From Pholis gunnellus (taxonomy: Eukaryota; Chordata; Actinopteri; Perciformes; Pholidae), in contig OU342816.1 in NCBI GenBank assembly GCA_910591455.2, positions 11,350,638-11,414,637 of the forward strand: a DNA stretch of 64,000 nucleotides, in the 5' to 3' direction. The notes under the pieces were generated by a model that saw only the letters and a list, made by a program, of their open reading frames with translations, ran no database searches and was not told the DNA's origin. This document shows positions 40,820 to 54,462 of the stretch, piece by piece. Both the position numbers and the translations under genes were made by a program. Positions within the stretch are counted from its first letter, which is position 1. Each line of letters begins with the position of its first letter.

Positions 40820-43800
40820 GTGAGTATGGTGGTTAGGAGCTTCAGGGGTGGAGGGTTAATCCACATCAGAGGGATCTGGCTGGTTTTCATTTCACTTTGA
40901 TTATCTCGGCCTTTTGACCTCCAGATTATCCCCGCAGGTGCTAGATTAACACAATGAGCATCAGCCAGGCGACGAAGTGGCCGGTTCCTCTCATCATGGC
41001 GCTCTACCAGCCAGGCTTTCTGTTTCTATATCCCTCCTTCTCTTTGTTGAGATGCGAGGCAAAGCTACGGTTAGCTTGAATTGTCACCAACATGCATCCT
41101 GTAACATATTGGGCAGGCTGCCTTTACATAGCCATTAGCGAGCACTCAGTGATTCAGTGATTTTACTGTCGTTATAAAAAATGACATCGACGCTTAAGAA
41201 AACGCTTGCGCTGATGGATGTGAAAATGCTTATATAATCCATAGCAAACAGCCATATTGTTATCGCAGTGGAGCAGACAGTATGCATATAGGAGCATCTG
41301 CCATAGGCTGAGGTGTTTTATGCAGATTTTTGCCCCGGCCTCCTGCGCTCCACCACAGATTAATAAAAAGCCTGCCTCCAATAACAGCGTTACTAAAAGC
41401 ACCTCAGGACCCCGCAGCTTTTCTTGGAGGCTTTAAAAGCATTTCATTTTCACAAAATAGAGTTGCAGCCGGGTATCTTATGCACAGAAAATCATCGCTG
41501 CACACTCCAGGTCTGAGTCATAATGTAGAGGGAAAACAGACTAGATAAACAGCAAGAAAGGTTGTTTCTCTCTCTTTTAGTTTTTCTCTGATTCAGCTCA
41601 CCTTGATGGATCAGAGCTCCAGCTTAATAGGGTGTTTAAAACAGGGAATGAGGCACAAGATGAAACCAGCATATCTCCACTACCGTTTCATCTCCCCTGA
41701 GAATTGCATACATTCGTCTGATTGTGTTATTCTGGTTGCTCCGCTCTCTCTGGGAACGTGTCGGTAATGGGGAGTGCAGCAGCACAATAAGTCTATACAG
41801 CATATGGCCGGCTTCAGTTGCCAGTGGCAACACCCCAGGCGTTGCCTTTAGTTTTTGTCTGTTTTATTTCCTAATCAGTCAGCGCTGCTGTCGTTGATCA
41901 GTCCCTTCCGCAACTCAGTCCTCTCAAAGCCCCCACCACCCGGCCGCAGAGCGTGTTTGTGGCAGCACAGTGGTCGCACATTCTCCATTTTACACTGCTG
42001 TCACGACCACACTGAGGTCAGGAAGGAGCAGGGATCTACATAAAACATGTCTGCATGCCGTATGAATGAGTCCGTGTGTCCGTGCAGAGAGTAGATGTCG
42101 GAGGCTTCTTGACATGATAGTGGATTGAGGCTAAATGAAAACCACAATACAGCAGAGGTGAACAGTTGTGAGTGCATTTTATCTACAGATGGCCCTCGTC
42201 GTTTCCACTCTTTTGCGCTGTTTGGCTGCTTGTTTCCTAGTCTCCTAGTCTCCCCTTGCTATGTCATTAACGTGAGTATTCATCACTCACCGGCAGGTCG
42301 CAGACGATGGCACCTGCTGCCAGTTATCCCTCCCATGAGCCCCCGCTGCCACCCCCTGCCCCAACTCTTCCGTTTGAATCTCGCTTCATCTCCTTTCTTT
42401 GATCAACATTTCTCAATTTATGACAAATGTTTCTTTGAAATACTTCAGGGAATACTGTTGCAGTGCATTGCAGCATTCTCTGTTTGATCAGTTAAAAACG
42501 TGCGTGTGTGTGTGTGTGTGGTTTATAAGATAAGGAGAAAGGTGATGGAAAGGCAACAAATACATATATGCAAACAATGTAAACAGAGAAATGGCTATTT
42601 TCTAACTATATTTACTGCTGCTCATGTCTAGAAGAAGCGTTTAAAAAATCAATATTTAAAGGTACAATTGGTAGGATTTGTTAAGACAACATTCAAAGTT
42701 GGCCCCTCCTCCCGAGCTCAACGACCCAAGTACACATATAGTTAAACGCAGCAGAAACCAGCAGTTGTAGTTTTTTCGGGACCTGTGGAGGTGAGGTGAG
42801 TCTAGAAGTCTCTTCGGAAAAAAGTCCCGTCACTCAGCAAATTGGCCGTATCTATGGTAACCGGGCCCTCTCGTTTCACCGACAGCAACCTGGTGCGCAG
42901 GTCAGGTGCATTTCCAAGATAGATTTATCTGCCACTGTTGGACATTTCTCATGGATTTTGGTCAGGGCCGCGGGGCACATTGTGTCAGCTGGAGGAAGCT
43001 GGATGCAGCTATCTTAATGCATGAGTGAGAGGATTTGGGAAGCTTATACGAGTCACACATCGTTAAAGAAGATTGTGTTTGCAGACTCTAAAGCAACTTT
43101 AATAACAGAAGGAGAGACAGAGCTCTCTGCTGATGTTTTCCTGGGTTTTTTTCTCAGGGAGTCCAGAACTTTTGGCAGCACAGTCAGTTTAGCTCACAGT
43201 TTGTCAAAGGAATAGTTCCACATTTTTGGAAATTAATTCATTGTCTTTCTTGCAGAGAGTGAGAAGAATGACACCACTACATATCTGGAGAATGGTATCT
43301 TAACGTCAAACTATTATTTTGCAGTTCAATGGCCCTGTGCACTTATGACTTCTGGTGACAGGTAGTTCTCTTGAAAACCTATGTTGAATACACTTAATCT
43401 AAGTCGCTTTGGTTAAAAGCGTCTCCTAAATGACTGTAATGTATTGCAATGTAATGGCCTCAGGTAGACCTGTAGGTCTCTACCAATCTTGTCATAGAAG
43501 TCATGTTAAATCAATTTCAAGCACGCTTTTATAGTTTCTTTTTTGAATGACCTCAATATAGTAATGGCAGCACCTAGAGGTAGTTGTTGGTGCTAAAGCA
43601 TCTCAATGACGATCTTCCATGTTTTTGGATATGTTTGGACGATTAAATCTTAGTTTGGTTTGATGAATTCATCCGTGGCAGTTGTGTAAAGGCCTGTTTT
43701 TTGGGGGTGAATGTTTGTTTGGGTGGTTTGATTTCGTTCATGACGCTTAGAGCAGTTTAGTGGAGTGTAACCCAGCAGACCAGTTGGACCACCAGAACCG

Positions 43801-46800
43801 CCATGGATCATCAAACCATCAGTAACAAACGAACCGGACCGCACTTTCATCACGTCTAACGTGATGGTGTCTGTGTGCCGCTGCCATTTTAGCTTAGTAG
43901 CCCCAATAAGTCCCTTTGGACTAACCGTACGAGCAAAACCACCAAGTGTCTATTTGCACCCGAGTTGTCACATGGCGGCTATTCGACTACTTACACCTGG
44001 TCAAGATGGACACTTAAAGGACAAAATATTTGCATTTAAAAAAAAATATTAGTAGTTATCAGTCGTTTGGTTAGGTTGAGGCAACAACAATCCCTTGTTA
44101 GGTTTAGGCAACAAAACTACTTGGTTAGGTTTAGGAGAAATATTTATAGCCTACAGCAGGTTAGACATACAGTATCTAATGTGTGCCCAGGTTTGGTGCA
44201 AATAGCATTGTTGGCTACAGACACCCGGGTGACAATAGGATAAGATATACTTTATTGTTTTTGTCTTGGGCTCCAAGCCACTGCATCACATTATACACTC
44301 GGCAGCATCACAATCCACATGCACGCATAGAACATAGAACATACATACACTCATGCATGAACGTGCTTAAATGCACATGTCGACAATCGTTACACTGTCT
44401 ATGCCCGCCAGGGGGTAAATAGTATCATTGGTATCTGAAATCCGGCTGCAGATAGCGGTCTGCCTTTTTTTCCCCCCGATACATTAAAACTCATTGCTCC
44501 TGATGTCTTCTTGTGCTTTGATGGCCTGTAGTTGACTAAAAGTAAAGTCACATTTTCACATTAGAGATGAGTAAACTAGATGGTTAAACCAGATAGCAAA
44601 TAGAAATGTCCAGTGACAGGTGATAATACCTATATTCAGTGGCATTTTTAGCTGGAAAACAAGGCTTTGCATTTGTGTAGAGATTTGAAGTGTCCTGACA
44701 TTCAACCATGCAGAGAGGTGCTGTTCTCCAGCAGAGTACTCTTGAACAGTGAGTTTTGAAAGCCTGAACTCTCAGCAGCTGATGAAGTAATGATTGAGTT
44801 GTACTGATGAACAACCCTGTCGAGTTGTACCGATACATTGTGGCCCTGCGGTGCTATGAGACGGTGATTCAGCCCTAGTCTTATCACTCACTCAGTTACC
44901 CTTTTACTCACGCTGAGGGCACAATGAATTCACAGCTTCAGCTTGTTAATTTGATCCCAGACTATTTACTTTAATGTGGTTTTAGAGTTGCCTCATACAT
45001 AAAAAAAAACAAAACTGCAGCAAGCAGACTGTTCACTCTTCTAAAACCCTATGGACGCCATGATAAATACCAAACAGTGATAAAATATGGACTTCAGAGG
45101 GCAGTCGTGATGAATAATACTAATTGAGTAATAATTAAGTGCTTTGGCCTCATATTGTTAACATGATTATCTTTGGAAATAAATGGGATGTTTAGCAGGG
45201 AGGAGAACAAGGCTACATGCGGCAACAACCTTGACCTTTAACAATCCTCTCGCTGGGTTTTTGAGTTTCAAGCTGACTGAACAGATTAATGACGTTACTT
45301 TGAGGTCCTGCAACAAGTTTTAGGCAAAGTAACCCAATTTACTTGCTTGATTTCATCCTGGCTCCTAATCTAAATATATCCAAACTATGATCTGTTTTTG
45401 TCTGTGGCTGCTTATTTGATCTGCCTTCTACTGATATACATTAACAGGTTGCTGAATGTTATAATTATATATCATAGAACCATGCAATACCTTTTGATAT
45501 TTGCATAGCTGCAGGGTTGGAGACCTTAAAGGGGTTTTAAAACGTGTAACTTCATCTTTTCGAAATGCGAAGTGACTGCTGGGTCAGTGTTGTTTGTTGA
45601 GGCTTACATTTGTCAATATTTGCCTGTGGATGGAAGCGATAGCAGCAGTCAGCAGGCTTGTTCTGGACAGCAAGCGTCGTAATCAGGGCCGGGAAATCCA
45701 CGTCACGTCCTCTGAAAGGGCCGTCTAGTCAAAGTCAGTGTCTGATATTGTCTTTCAGCGGAGAGAAAGTCATTATAGCGTGTCATTATGTAAGAGCAGG
45801 AACACAGCCTAATAAAAGGCATGTCCTGTAGACATCCAGGAAGTATTTCAATATATCATCTAACCTTTAATATCTTTGTAAAAGCTCTTTGGAGTCTTAT
45901 ACTTTTACCCAATATTCAGCGGTCTGAAATATGAACATGCACTGCAAATGTAATATCAGTTTTTCCACTTGCTTCACTTCTTGATGTTTTAAATCACAGA
46001 ACAACAAGAGGAACTAGGTAACCTGAAGGAAATGTGCGACACTCAAAAACAGCTTAGCGACAGCATTTATCATTTTAAATTCATCGAGCTGTCAGAGTCA
46101 ATATTTATGAGGCAGCGGACCAGAGACATCTTTTCAATATTCAACTTCATCCCTCGCCACAGACACAATGCAGGTTGGCAGGTAATAGTGCAGTGACCCT
46201 TTTAAACAAAAAAACAAACTATGCACTTAATGCAACTATGCACCCTTAACTGTGTTGTATGTCTATGTTCTCTCATGTGTCGTAAAACCAATTGCCTTTC
46301 GGGGACAAAAAGAAAGTTGAAGTTTATACGCAACATTAGAAGAGAGCAGCCGAGATTGAGCGTCTGTGTGTGAGAGAGAATCTGCTTCTTTTACATTTGC
46401 TCTGCTCAGTGTATTTTATAATTAGGACAGACCTACTTTCCTAATTGTGTTAATATATCTTTAATACAACTCAATTAAAATACATTACACGACATGAACA
46501 GTCTGTTGTTTAGCCTAATTCATTAATAATAGCTGAAGCAAGAATTAGAGCGCTGTCAGAATGACACTGGGTCCTTGTCCCTCAAAGTTAATCCGTTCAC
46601 ATAATGTACATTTTCTCACTTATTGCAGATTGCAAATGTCCGCCTCTACATCAACACAATGGAAGTGAGGGGAGGTTTGTTTGTGGTGCTCAAAGCATGC
46701 AAATTCAGCAACCACAGAAACAATGTCCTTGGTTCTGTTTTTCAGAAATAGTCCCTGGGGATTATCTAGAGCAACAAGGACACTGATCATAGGAAAGAGA

Positions 46801-48163
46801 TGTTGGTGGAAAATACAGAAATATTGCAATTTGTCAGTACTTTGAGCATTGCAAGTGAGAATTAATTTGCCTCCACTGTTTTGAGGCAGAAACAAAAATC
46901 TCACAGCGTAGGTGAGAAAATGTGCTCTTTGTAATTTGGGTGAAATGACCCTGAAAAAGTGCATACAGCATTATTAAAAGAGAACAGGCAGTCCACCATC
47001 TTTCCACAGTTTGTGCTCAGAAAATGTGTGTATAGGTGCGCACACACACACTGACGTGAGTGTTATTAATATCTAGGTGTGCTTCCCTCTGGAGAAGAGC
47101 CTGCTCAGCATGTGTGTGGCATTTCATGACAACTGCAGGGAAAAAAGCCCTCCATCATTTGCACCTAACCATCTGTAAACAGTGTCTTCCTCCTGTCTCA
47201 GGTGAGAACTAACTATAAATGTCAGCACGGGTTAAAATGCTGACTACGCCGTGACAGAGCACCTGTGTGCCCACCTTCCTCCACCTCCATTAACAATGTA
47301 TGGAACAACCAAGTCCCTGTAATCACCTTGTTCGGAGTTCATGATTTGTGGCGAGAAAGAAAATAGATGAGTCAACACGGAGAGCCCTACTTATGAAAGC
47401 TACAGAGAAGCATCTGTGCTTCCGTGTGCCCTGCTCACAAGTGCATTCATGCGTGACTGCATGTAGATCTGTGCCTGCGTTGGGAGTGTAACTCCCACCA
47501 AGCGTGAACATTCGCATGAAAGCAACGACCGGCCCCCACTGAATCCGGCACAATATAGATCACGTTAGTTTGGCGCCCGCCAAATGCATGTTCAGATGAA
47601 ATATAGGCCCGAGTGTCTGCACGCATGCATCTGGCAGGGAGAAAGTGGGAGAGAATGTGTTGGGAGATAGTGAGAGGAAAGACGGAGCGTGTGTCTCTCC
47701 AGACTCACCGGTAGTAATTCAGCAGACTGCAGCACTGCAGCGGCGGAGTGAGAGCGGGGAGGGGGGGGGCGGCCAGTTGTCATACAGAAAAACAATGACA
47801 TCCCCACATAGCCCAGAAACAGAACATAGAATTGTGTTTCATGTGGCACACAGCAATCCTGAATTCACCCACTAATGCAAACCTATTTTACTTTAAAAAT
47901 CCATATTGAACACAAGCTCATTGAAACAGAAAAAGCATGCACTTGTGTAACAGTTGTGGATGCTACCGGATGCTTGACATTCTCTCTAATGCTGACTCAT
48001 GTTTAGTTCTGTTTGTCACACATTAAATTTGTAATATAACACATAGCATTCTGTTTTTCCATCATGGTGCTCTTGTGTGATTAAGGTGGTAAACACAGTC
48101 AGCTGTATTAATGCAATGCACATTTACTACCAGTGCAAGATAGCCTTGTGCTAAATAATAAGG

Positions 48164-48199
<36 letters not shown>

Positions 48200-51100
48200 C
48201 CTTATTATATATATATAGAGACAGATTAGTTTGAGACACAGAAATCTAATTTATAAACTCTGTATGCAGATACAGTATTTATCTTGCAGTTGATGTTGAG
48301 TCCCATATTTTTGATGGATTTCAAGCCTTTCTTTTTGTTTTGAAGCTGAATGAAACTGTTTTAACTAGCAGGGAATATTTTGGGGTTGCTTTTATTGGTC
48401 CCACCTTGTCAAATGTTGTCTGACAAAAATTTCCCTTGAACCTCCCCCTGACTGAAGTTGAGGACAAAAAGGCACAATTTGATGGATGTCACAAAACAAA
48501 ACCAGTACAGGAGAACCAGACTAATGAAAAAACCAGAAAAAAAACATTTGAATATTTGATTTGAAAAAGCCTCTGAAGTGTGTTTTCTCCCATGTGCCTC
48601 GTGTATATTTACTCCCAGTGTTCAAAGTGACTGTCAGCGGGTGAGAACAGGCAGAGCCGTCATTGGTTGACAAACGAGAGCCAGATTACCATACAAGGAA
48701 ACATCAACGTCAAAACCCCAATAACAGTTTCCCCTCAATCCCCGACCTTTCACCTGTGTGCTCATGTGACGGGTTTAAAGGAACGACACAGACAATAAGC
48801 GCTTCACACCCCGCGCTGCAGCGCACACCCAAACACTGACGCCCACGCGCATCAAACGCGCACACACTGGGAACACAGGCTTACATATGCAGGAATCTAA
48901 AAATAGCTTAAGGTCAAGCATTAAAAATAGACCAGAGAAAATAAAAGCAGGACTCGTTCGGCTGAGTCTAAATGCTCTGACAGTCTGTCTTTCTGCATTT
49001 GGCTATTTGTGGCGGACGCAGGCAGGCGGAGAGGGGAGAGGCGCTGGAGATGAAAAGACTTGCACTGCAGTTCTGCTGCCTCTCCAGCTTGGCTCCGCGG
49101 CTAATTAGAATGGGGGAGAGCGTGCATTGGAGGAGGAGAGCAAGCATGAAGCCCACATCCTTTTCAGCTGTACAGCTATACATGCTCCTGTGGTACCAAA
49201 CGCAGCTCTCTTCTTCTCTGCACGCTCGCCCTTCAGCTGTCTGAATAATCAGATGGGTAATGGGCTCTCTTTAAGTGTGTGGAATATTTTGAGCCATATA
49301 TACCGCACAGACCAACAGAAGCTTTAGCCTATCTGAGCTGAGCCCTGTTCCCTCCAGCTGTTTCACTGACCCAGTGTTATACACTGAACTGTTAACATGC
49401 GAAGGATGAAAGGTCAATTGTTCAGAAATAATTAGACGCGGGCTGTAATTTAACCACAGGCGAGAAAGACTTTCAATCAGCAGCAGTGGTGGAGGAAGTA
49501 TTCACATCCAGGCATGCTGTGGAAATAAGTGTGTTCATATTTTGTGATTTTTATCTTGTGTTGTACTTCAGTTTCATGCACAACACCTGATTTGTGTAAC
49601 ATACTAATATTATTATTTTGTCTTTGTATGTTCTTGGTTCATGTAAGATTGAATCTTTTGTTTTTTGTTCCCGGTATTTTTAGTACACAGTGACGAAACC
49701 AAAGTAATCCTTTTATTTGAGTCACAGTAGCGATACCAAAATATTAAAATACTCTGAAATAATTTGAAACTACTGTCTCAAAATCTTAATGTTCAAAGTA
49801 ACCACAGCTGTGATGTAAATGTAATGGAGTAAAAGTATAAAATAGCATAAAAATAGCATAAAAGGGAAACAATAAAGTAGCTCAGACCTTGGGTGCAGCA
49901 CTTGTCACTCACACACATCATACTGTAAGTTTGTGCAAATGTATCCTAAATGCCAACACATCATACCTTTTGTTTTTTCTTTCTGAGCTTCACAGATTCT
50001 TTTTTTTCTTTCTTTCTTTCTTCACAGGAACCTTGGGAAGTCGGGCCTACGTGTTTCCTGCCTCGGGTTAGGTGAGTTGGTTTGAAGGCAGGATAATATT
50101 CACCTCTGTTTCAACCCCTCCAACAAAACAACGTCTGTGTCTCTCCTCTCGTTCAGGCACCTGGGTGACGTTTGGATCACAGATCTCTGATGAGGTGAGT
50201 ATGAGAAGTTGAGTCCTGAACACCCTCACTCGTATTGCTTTTGTGGAAAACTCTGAGTTCAATCTGTGTTTTCAATTATAGAAATGTTTGAAAATCCCAC
50301 AGACGTGATACCGAGAAACCAAAGTAGCTGGTGCAATATTCAATATTATCTCTGCTGTATTAGCCTCCCTGCATCGTGCCCTTCACGGACGACCTCTGTG
50401 TAATTGGATTTTGTCCACCGTCTCCGTCTCTCAGTCTTAATGTTTGTGTTCCCCCAGATGGCCGAGAACCTGATGACCATAGCTTATGAGAACGGAGTGA
50501 ACCTGTTTGACACAGCGGAGGTGTACGCGTCTGGAAGGTCAGGCTCCGCTTATTCCTCCAAGCATAGAGAAACACTTCAGCTTCTGCTTTTCTTCCCCTA
50601 GAATGTACTTTTAAGTGTTCTTCATATCCTCTGATGCAACTTCTCTCTTGAGCGTTTTGGTTTCTTTAACATATGACAAGAGTTCCAGTATGATTCAACA
50701 TTATTGTGCAGAAGTCTGAATTTAGCATCAACCTATCACAGTCAATTATGTGTTTCTCCACAGAGCGGAAATCACTCTCGGCAACATTATCAAGAAGAAA
50801 GGATGGAGGTGATATGACTCATTTTTCCAGACTGACTCACATGTGAAAAGCGTTCTAACTCTATCATATTCTGAATATTCTTCTTGAAATCTTAATCAAA
50901 TAATGCCAAAATGTTACCATTTTAAAATAAATACTGGTGGCTGCACTTGCTTGGCTGCCAAACCTGTCTGGGAAATCCTTGAGATATTTTTAATCTGAGT
51001 AAAAAATGTATATACATTTAGAAATCAGAAGATTGAAGATTTCAGACTAACATTATTTTAAATACTTTCCCATGACAACTGTGCCCCTAATCCTCATGTG

Positions 51101-54100
51101 TCTTTGCCAGGCGTTCAAGTTTTGTCATCACAACAAAGATCTATTGGGGAGGCCAGTAAGTATAACACTAAAAGACAATATGCTTAAAAGGCAAAATCAT
51201 TGTTTTCATTCTTCCTTTCAATAGAACATCAATAATTTGTGTTTTCATCACTTCACAGAGCAGAGACAGAGAGAGGACTCTCCAGAAAGCACATTATTGA
51301 AGGTATTTTTTTATTTAAGTACCTGAAATTAATTTATAAACAATCATTACCAAATATAAGAAGGTTCAGGGTTAGCTCCAGGAAAGTTAAAAACTGTAAA
51401 AAACAAACGTTGAAAAGTCTGTTTTATTGTATTGTATTTTCATTTGATATAAAATGATAAAATGTTTCCCAGAATGCATTAGTTTGGGCCCCAGAACCCT
51501 GAGATGTGAGGAATCAATTGAGGACCCTAAGCCGCTCCATGTCTCGTGTCACAGTGAAAACATCAACATGTTTAAATCAAATAAACCACCACATACCAAA
51601 AACATGTAAACAGCTGATGGTTTGCGTTGGCATGTTGGTGGACTGTTTGCTGGTAGGAGATGAGGAGCATGATTATAGCAAAAGTGAGAAAGTTGATGAA
51701 AATCAGATGAGGATGTTTTGGTGGGTTGTCATCAGATATTGCCGCTAACTGAAGTCTTTCTAGTAACAAAGGTACAGGGGGTCAGATGAGGGAACGTGGA
51801 GATGACGTTTCAGTGCCGATAACATCTCAGGATCATCAGGGTCATCTTTACAGACACTTAAATCAGTTCCCCCTCCCCCAAAATAATCACAAAGAGGCTA
51901 TTGGCCTTATATAGGGTCATCTTCATTGTATGTTTTGTAAGAAGTGTGGCCTCGGGGGACCAGTTGAATGGGCTGCTTGACCGTCATTGTCATGAGGCTT
52001 TTGATTTGAGGCTATTGCGTAAGTGAGTGGACTACGTGTAAGGGCAGCGCTCATGTTTGGACTTCATATTTCTCTTAATTTGTGGCCACCTTGTGGGTGG
52101 CAACTGAATGATCTCAGTAACAATTGGATGGATTGATATGTTGTACAGGCATGTCATGATTCCTACCTAGTGGATGAATCCTAACTGCTTTGGTTATCCC
52201 CTGACGTTTGCTCTAGTGCCACCATGAGGTTGACATTTGTTTGCCACCTACTTCGGTTTACCCATTAACGTCTGCTGCACTTTGTGTTTAGTGCTAATTA
52301 GCATAATGGGTAGGCGCTAATTCAATATGATAATGTATTGTCTTTAGATTAAATCATATATTGTGATGCATAATCCCGTCGTGTTCATTGATAATAACAA
52401 GCACGTACTGACTCAAAGGGAAATATTTTGAGGGAATATCATTCGAAGTTCGCGGTTTTGTTTTAACATCACACTTAACATTTACATTAACTTAACATTT
52501 CCACTAAAAATGTGATTAACAAATGTGTAAATATGGAAATATATATATTTCTTAATGAAACTGTCATGCGCATCTTGCACTGAATTTCTTAACACAATGA
52601 GAAAATACTCAGGCTATAACAGGATATAAACTAAGATTGTAAACATGGTGAACATTATTCCTGCGAAACAACAACATTTTCATAGTGAGCATGTTAGCAT
52701 TTAGCTCAAAGCACCACTGTGCCGACGTGCAGAGCCGCTGTTGACTCGTAGACATTCTGATGATGACGACGTCTAATCACTGACCATTGTTTATAACAGG
52801 TTTACGAGGATCCTTATCAAGACTCCAGCTAGATTATGTGGACATTGTTTTTGCCAACAGAAACGATGTCAACAGTCCCATGGAAGGTCAGTTACAGATG
52901 CTTGAAATTATTATTCTTGTTTGCTGCAATGAATTGCCTTGAATTGTTCAAACAAGTGTAATGTAAATCTGATGTATGCTGTGATTTACAGAGATTGTAC
53001 GGGCCATGACGTTTGTAATAAACCAGGGTATGGCTATGTACTGGGGTACATCACGCTGGAGTGCCATGGAAATCATGGTGAATGCTGCTCTCACACTCAG
53101 AAAAGCTCACTCTTGACAAACTGAAGGCTGTCATGTTATGGCATGAATGATATTCGGTAACCATTTTGTCTCTGCCTCTTTGGCACCAGGAGGCGTATTC
53201 GGTGGCACGCCAGTTCAACCTGATACCGCCTGTGTGTGAGCAGGCAGAGTATCATTATTTCCAGAGGGATAAAGTGGAGGTGCAGCTTCCCGAGCTCTAC
53301 CACAAGATCGGTCAGACATCCACAGTCCTGCAGATCTATTTATCTTTATTCTTTTAATTAAAGGTGATTTCTGTTTCATTCCAAAAACAATCTGCTCTTA
53401 TTCCACACTTTCAGGTGTTGGAGCAATGACCTGGTCTCCACTTGCTTGTGGATTAATCACAGGGAAGTACAGTGATGGTGTGCCAGAGTGCTCCAGAGCA
53501 GCAATGAAGGTCAGTTTGATTTGACTGGCCCTCCTCTGGGATTCCTCTCACTGGAAATCAGCCTGGGTGTAATTCTCTCCCTGATCAGTGGGGTATTGCA
53601 GTGTGAAATCAGTGCTGCATTAACGCTTTTCTCCATTTTGCTCCTGGTGAAGGGATACCAGTGGCTGAAGGAGCGGGTGAACAGCGAGGAGGGCCGCAGG
53701 CAGCTCGCTAAAATCAAGGAGCTCCATCTACTGGCAGACAGACTGGGCTGCACTGCTGCACAGTTGGCCATAGGTATACGACGCAGGACGATAACAAGAC
53801 TGCACTGTGGAGACAGACAGATACTGTGTTTACTTTATCGTTGTGTGACGGTTTGAATTGATCTGTTTTAGGTTTGCTTTTTGTCAAAGCTGAAATATTG
53901 TTGGGGTTGCAAAACTATTGATTCAAAATGTCTGTTCACATATTTCCCACGTAAGATAAAAGTGAAAGTCAAGCAACTGAAATATTTTTGGTAGTTGCCT
54001 GTTTAATTTGTTCATTTGACAATGCTAAATGTCCGATTTCTGCAAAATACTACAAACTCAAATTCATCCACTTGTTCTTTGGTTATCACTGATATCACCT

Positions 54101-54462
54101 ACTTTAACTGATTGTGAGTTTTATTGTTTTTTTTACAGCCTGGTGTCTGCGCAGTGAGGGAGTCAGCTCAGTACTTCTGGGTGTTTCTAATACAGACCAG
54201 CTACTCGAGAACCTGGGTGCCCTACGGGTAGAATTTCCTTTTTTCCTTTCATGTTAAGACTGTAGCCTGACACACTGACCCATAGTTGTAAGAACCAATA
54301 GGTATGCTTACTTGTGAGCAATGTAAACGACAAAAAAACCCAATAATTGACTTTCTTTCTCCCTGCTTACAGATTTTAACCCAAATGACCCCTCAAACTA
54401 TTACTGAGATTGATGCCCTGCTGGGAAACAAGCCACACTCGAAGAAAGAGTTGCGTGCTTGA
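40509..54462 (+). CDS. kcnab3: Voltage-gated K+ channel beta-3 subunit (Kv-beta-3)
   Basis: This is a cytosolic tetrameric subunit that docks under Kv1 channels. It combines an aldo-keto reductase core binding NADPH with an N-terminal peptide that can block the pore. Coding exons are 40509-40819, 50028-50071, 50157-50194, 50458-50537, 50764-50808, 51111-51155, 51259-51302, 52800-52886, 52992-53077, 53190-53310, 53415-53509, 53653-53773, 54139-54227 and 54373-54462. They total 1296 bases, or 431 residues; human KCNAB3 has 404. The core starts [20 protein letters not shown]. The catalytic tetrad is present at Asp149 (LFDTAEVY), Tyr154, Lys182 (ITTKIYWGG) and Asn222 (VFANRND), a constant offset of 64 from Kv-beta-2 Asp85/Tyr90/Lys118/Asn158. 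KCNAB3 is preferred over KCNAB1/2 by the RSEDRLCG N-terminus, the Gly-rich linker and the end GNKPHSKK. The start MQVSFACTEHNLKSR is chosen by homology, not the ATG 63 bases upstream. Confidence 0.93.
43195..43460. repeat. Dispersed fish repeats: 'aaaggaatagttccaca' piece and LINE/SINE-like tail
   Basis: The first half, 'caaaggaatagttccacatt', is the 5' end of the repeat family seen at 3945. The second half has 'taagtcgctttggttaaaag' and 'cgtctcctaaatgactgtaa', ending in ATGTA-like short repeats. That is the widespread 3' tail of fish LINE/SINE elements. Confidence 0.6.
48155..48208. repeat. Perfect 54-nt palindrome with (AT)15 core
   Basis: The arm ATAATAAGGGGG (48155-48166) and its exact complement CCCCCTTATTAT (48197-48208) flank fifteen AT units. 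The whole 54 bases equal their own reverse complement. It lies in the large kcnab3 intron. Confidence 0.95.
52085..52770. repeat. Dispersed fish repeat with an internal non-matching block, in a kcnab3 intron
   Basis: The left part has 'ttggatggattgatatgttg' and 'tagtgccaccatgaggttga'. The right part has 'gtgagcatgttagcatttag' and 'ctcaaagcaccactgtgcc'. These belong to one abundant teleost repeat, recognised from memory. The middle (about 52330-52610) does not fit and may be inserted or diverged. The right end stops about 30 bases before the exon at 52800. Confidence 0.5.

Larger units (their letters stand above)
40820..50027 (+). other. kcnab3: Large kcnab3 intron
   Basis: This 9.2-kb intron separates the ball exon from the reductase core. 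It holds fragments of dispersed fish repeats (about 43195-43460 and 44040-44130), a GT run (42504-42521), a perfect palindrome (48155-48208) and a poly-G run (47759-47768). I recognised no further coding exon. The acceptor at 50028 is preceded by a long TTTC-rich tract. Confidence 0.75.

Noticed and set aside
45987..46188. Open stretch of about 65 codons between an AG and a GT in the kcnab3 intron
   Set aside because: A polypyrimidine-AG precedes it and CAG-GTAATA follows, but the peptide resembles no Kv-beta sequence or other family I know, and a frame of this length arises by chance.
53488..53652. Frame reading from one kcnab3 exon through the intron into the next
   Set aside because: The 143-base intron (53510-53652) happens to be open, but its residues are absent from the Kv-beta family and both splice sites are good.
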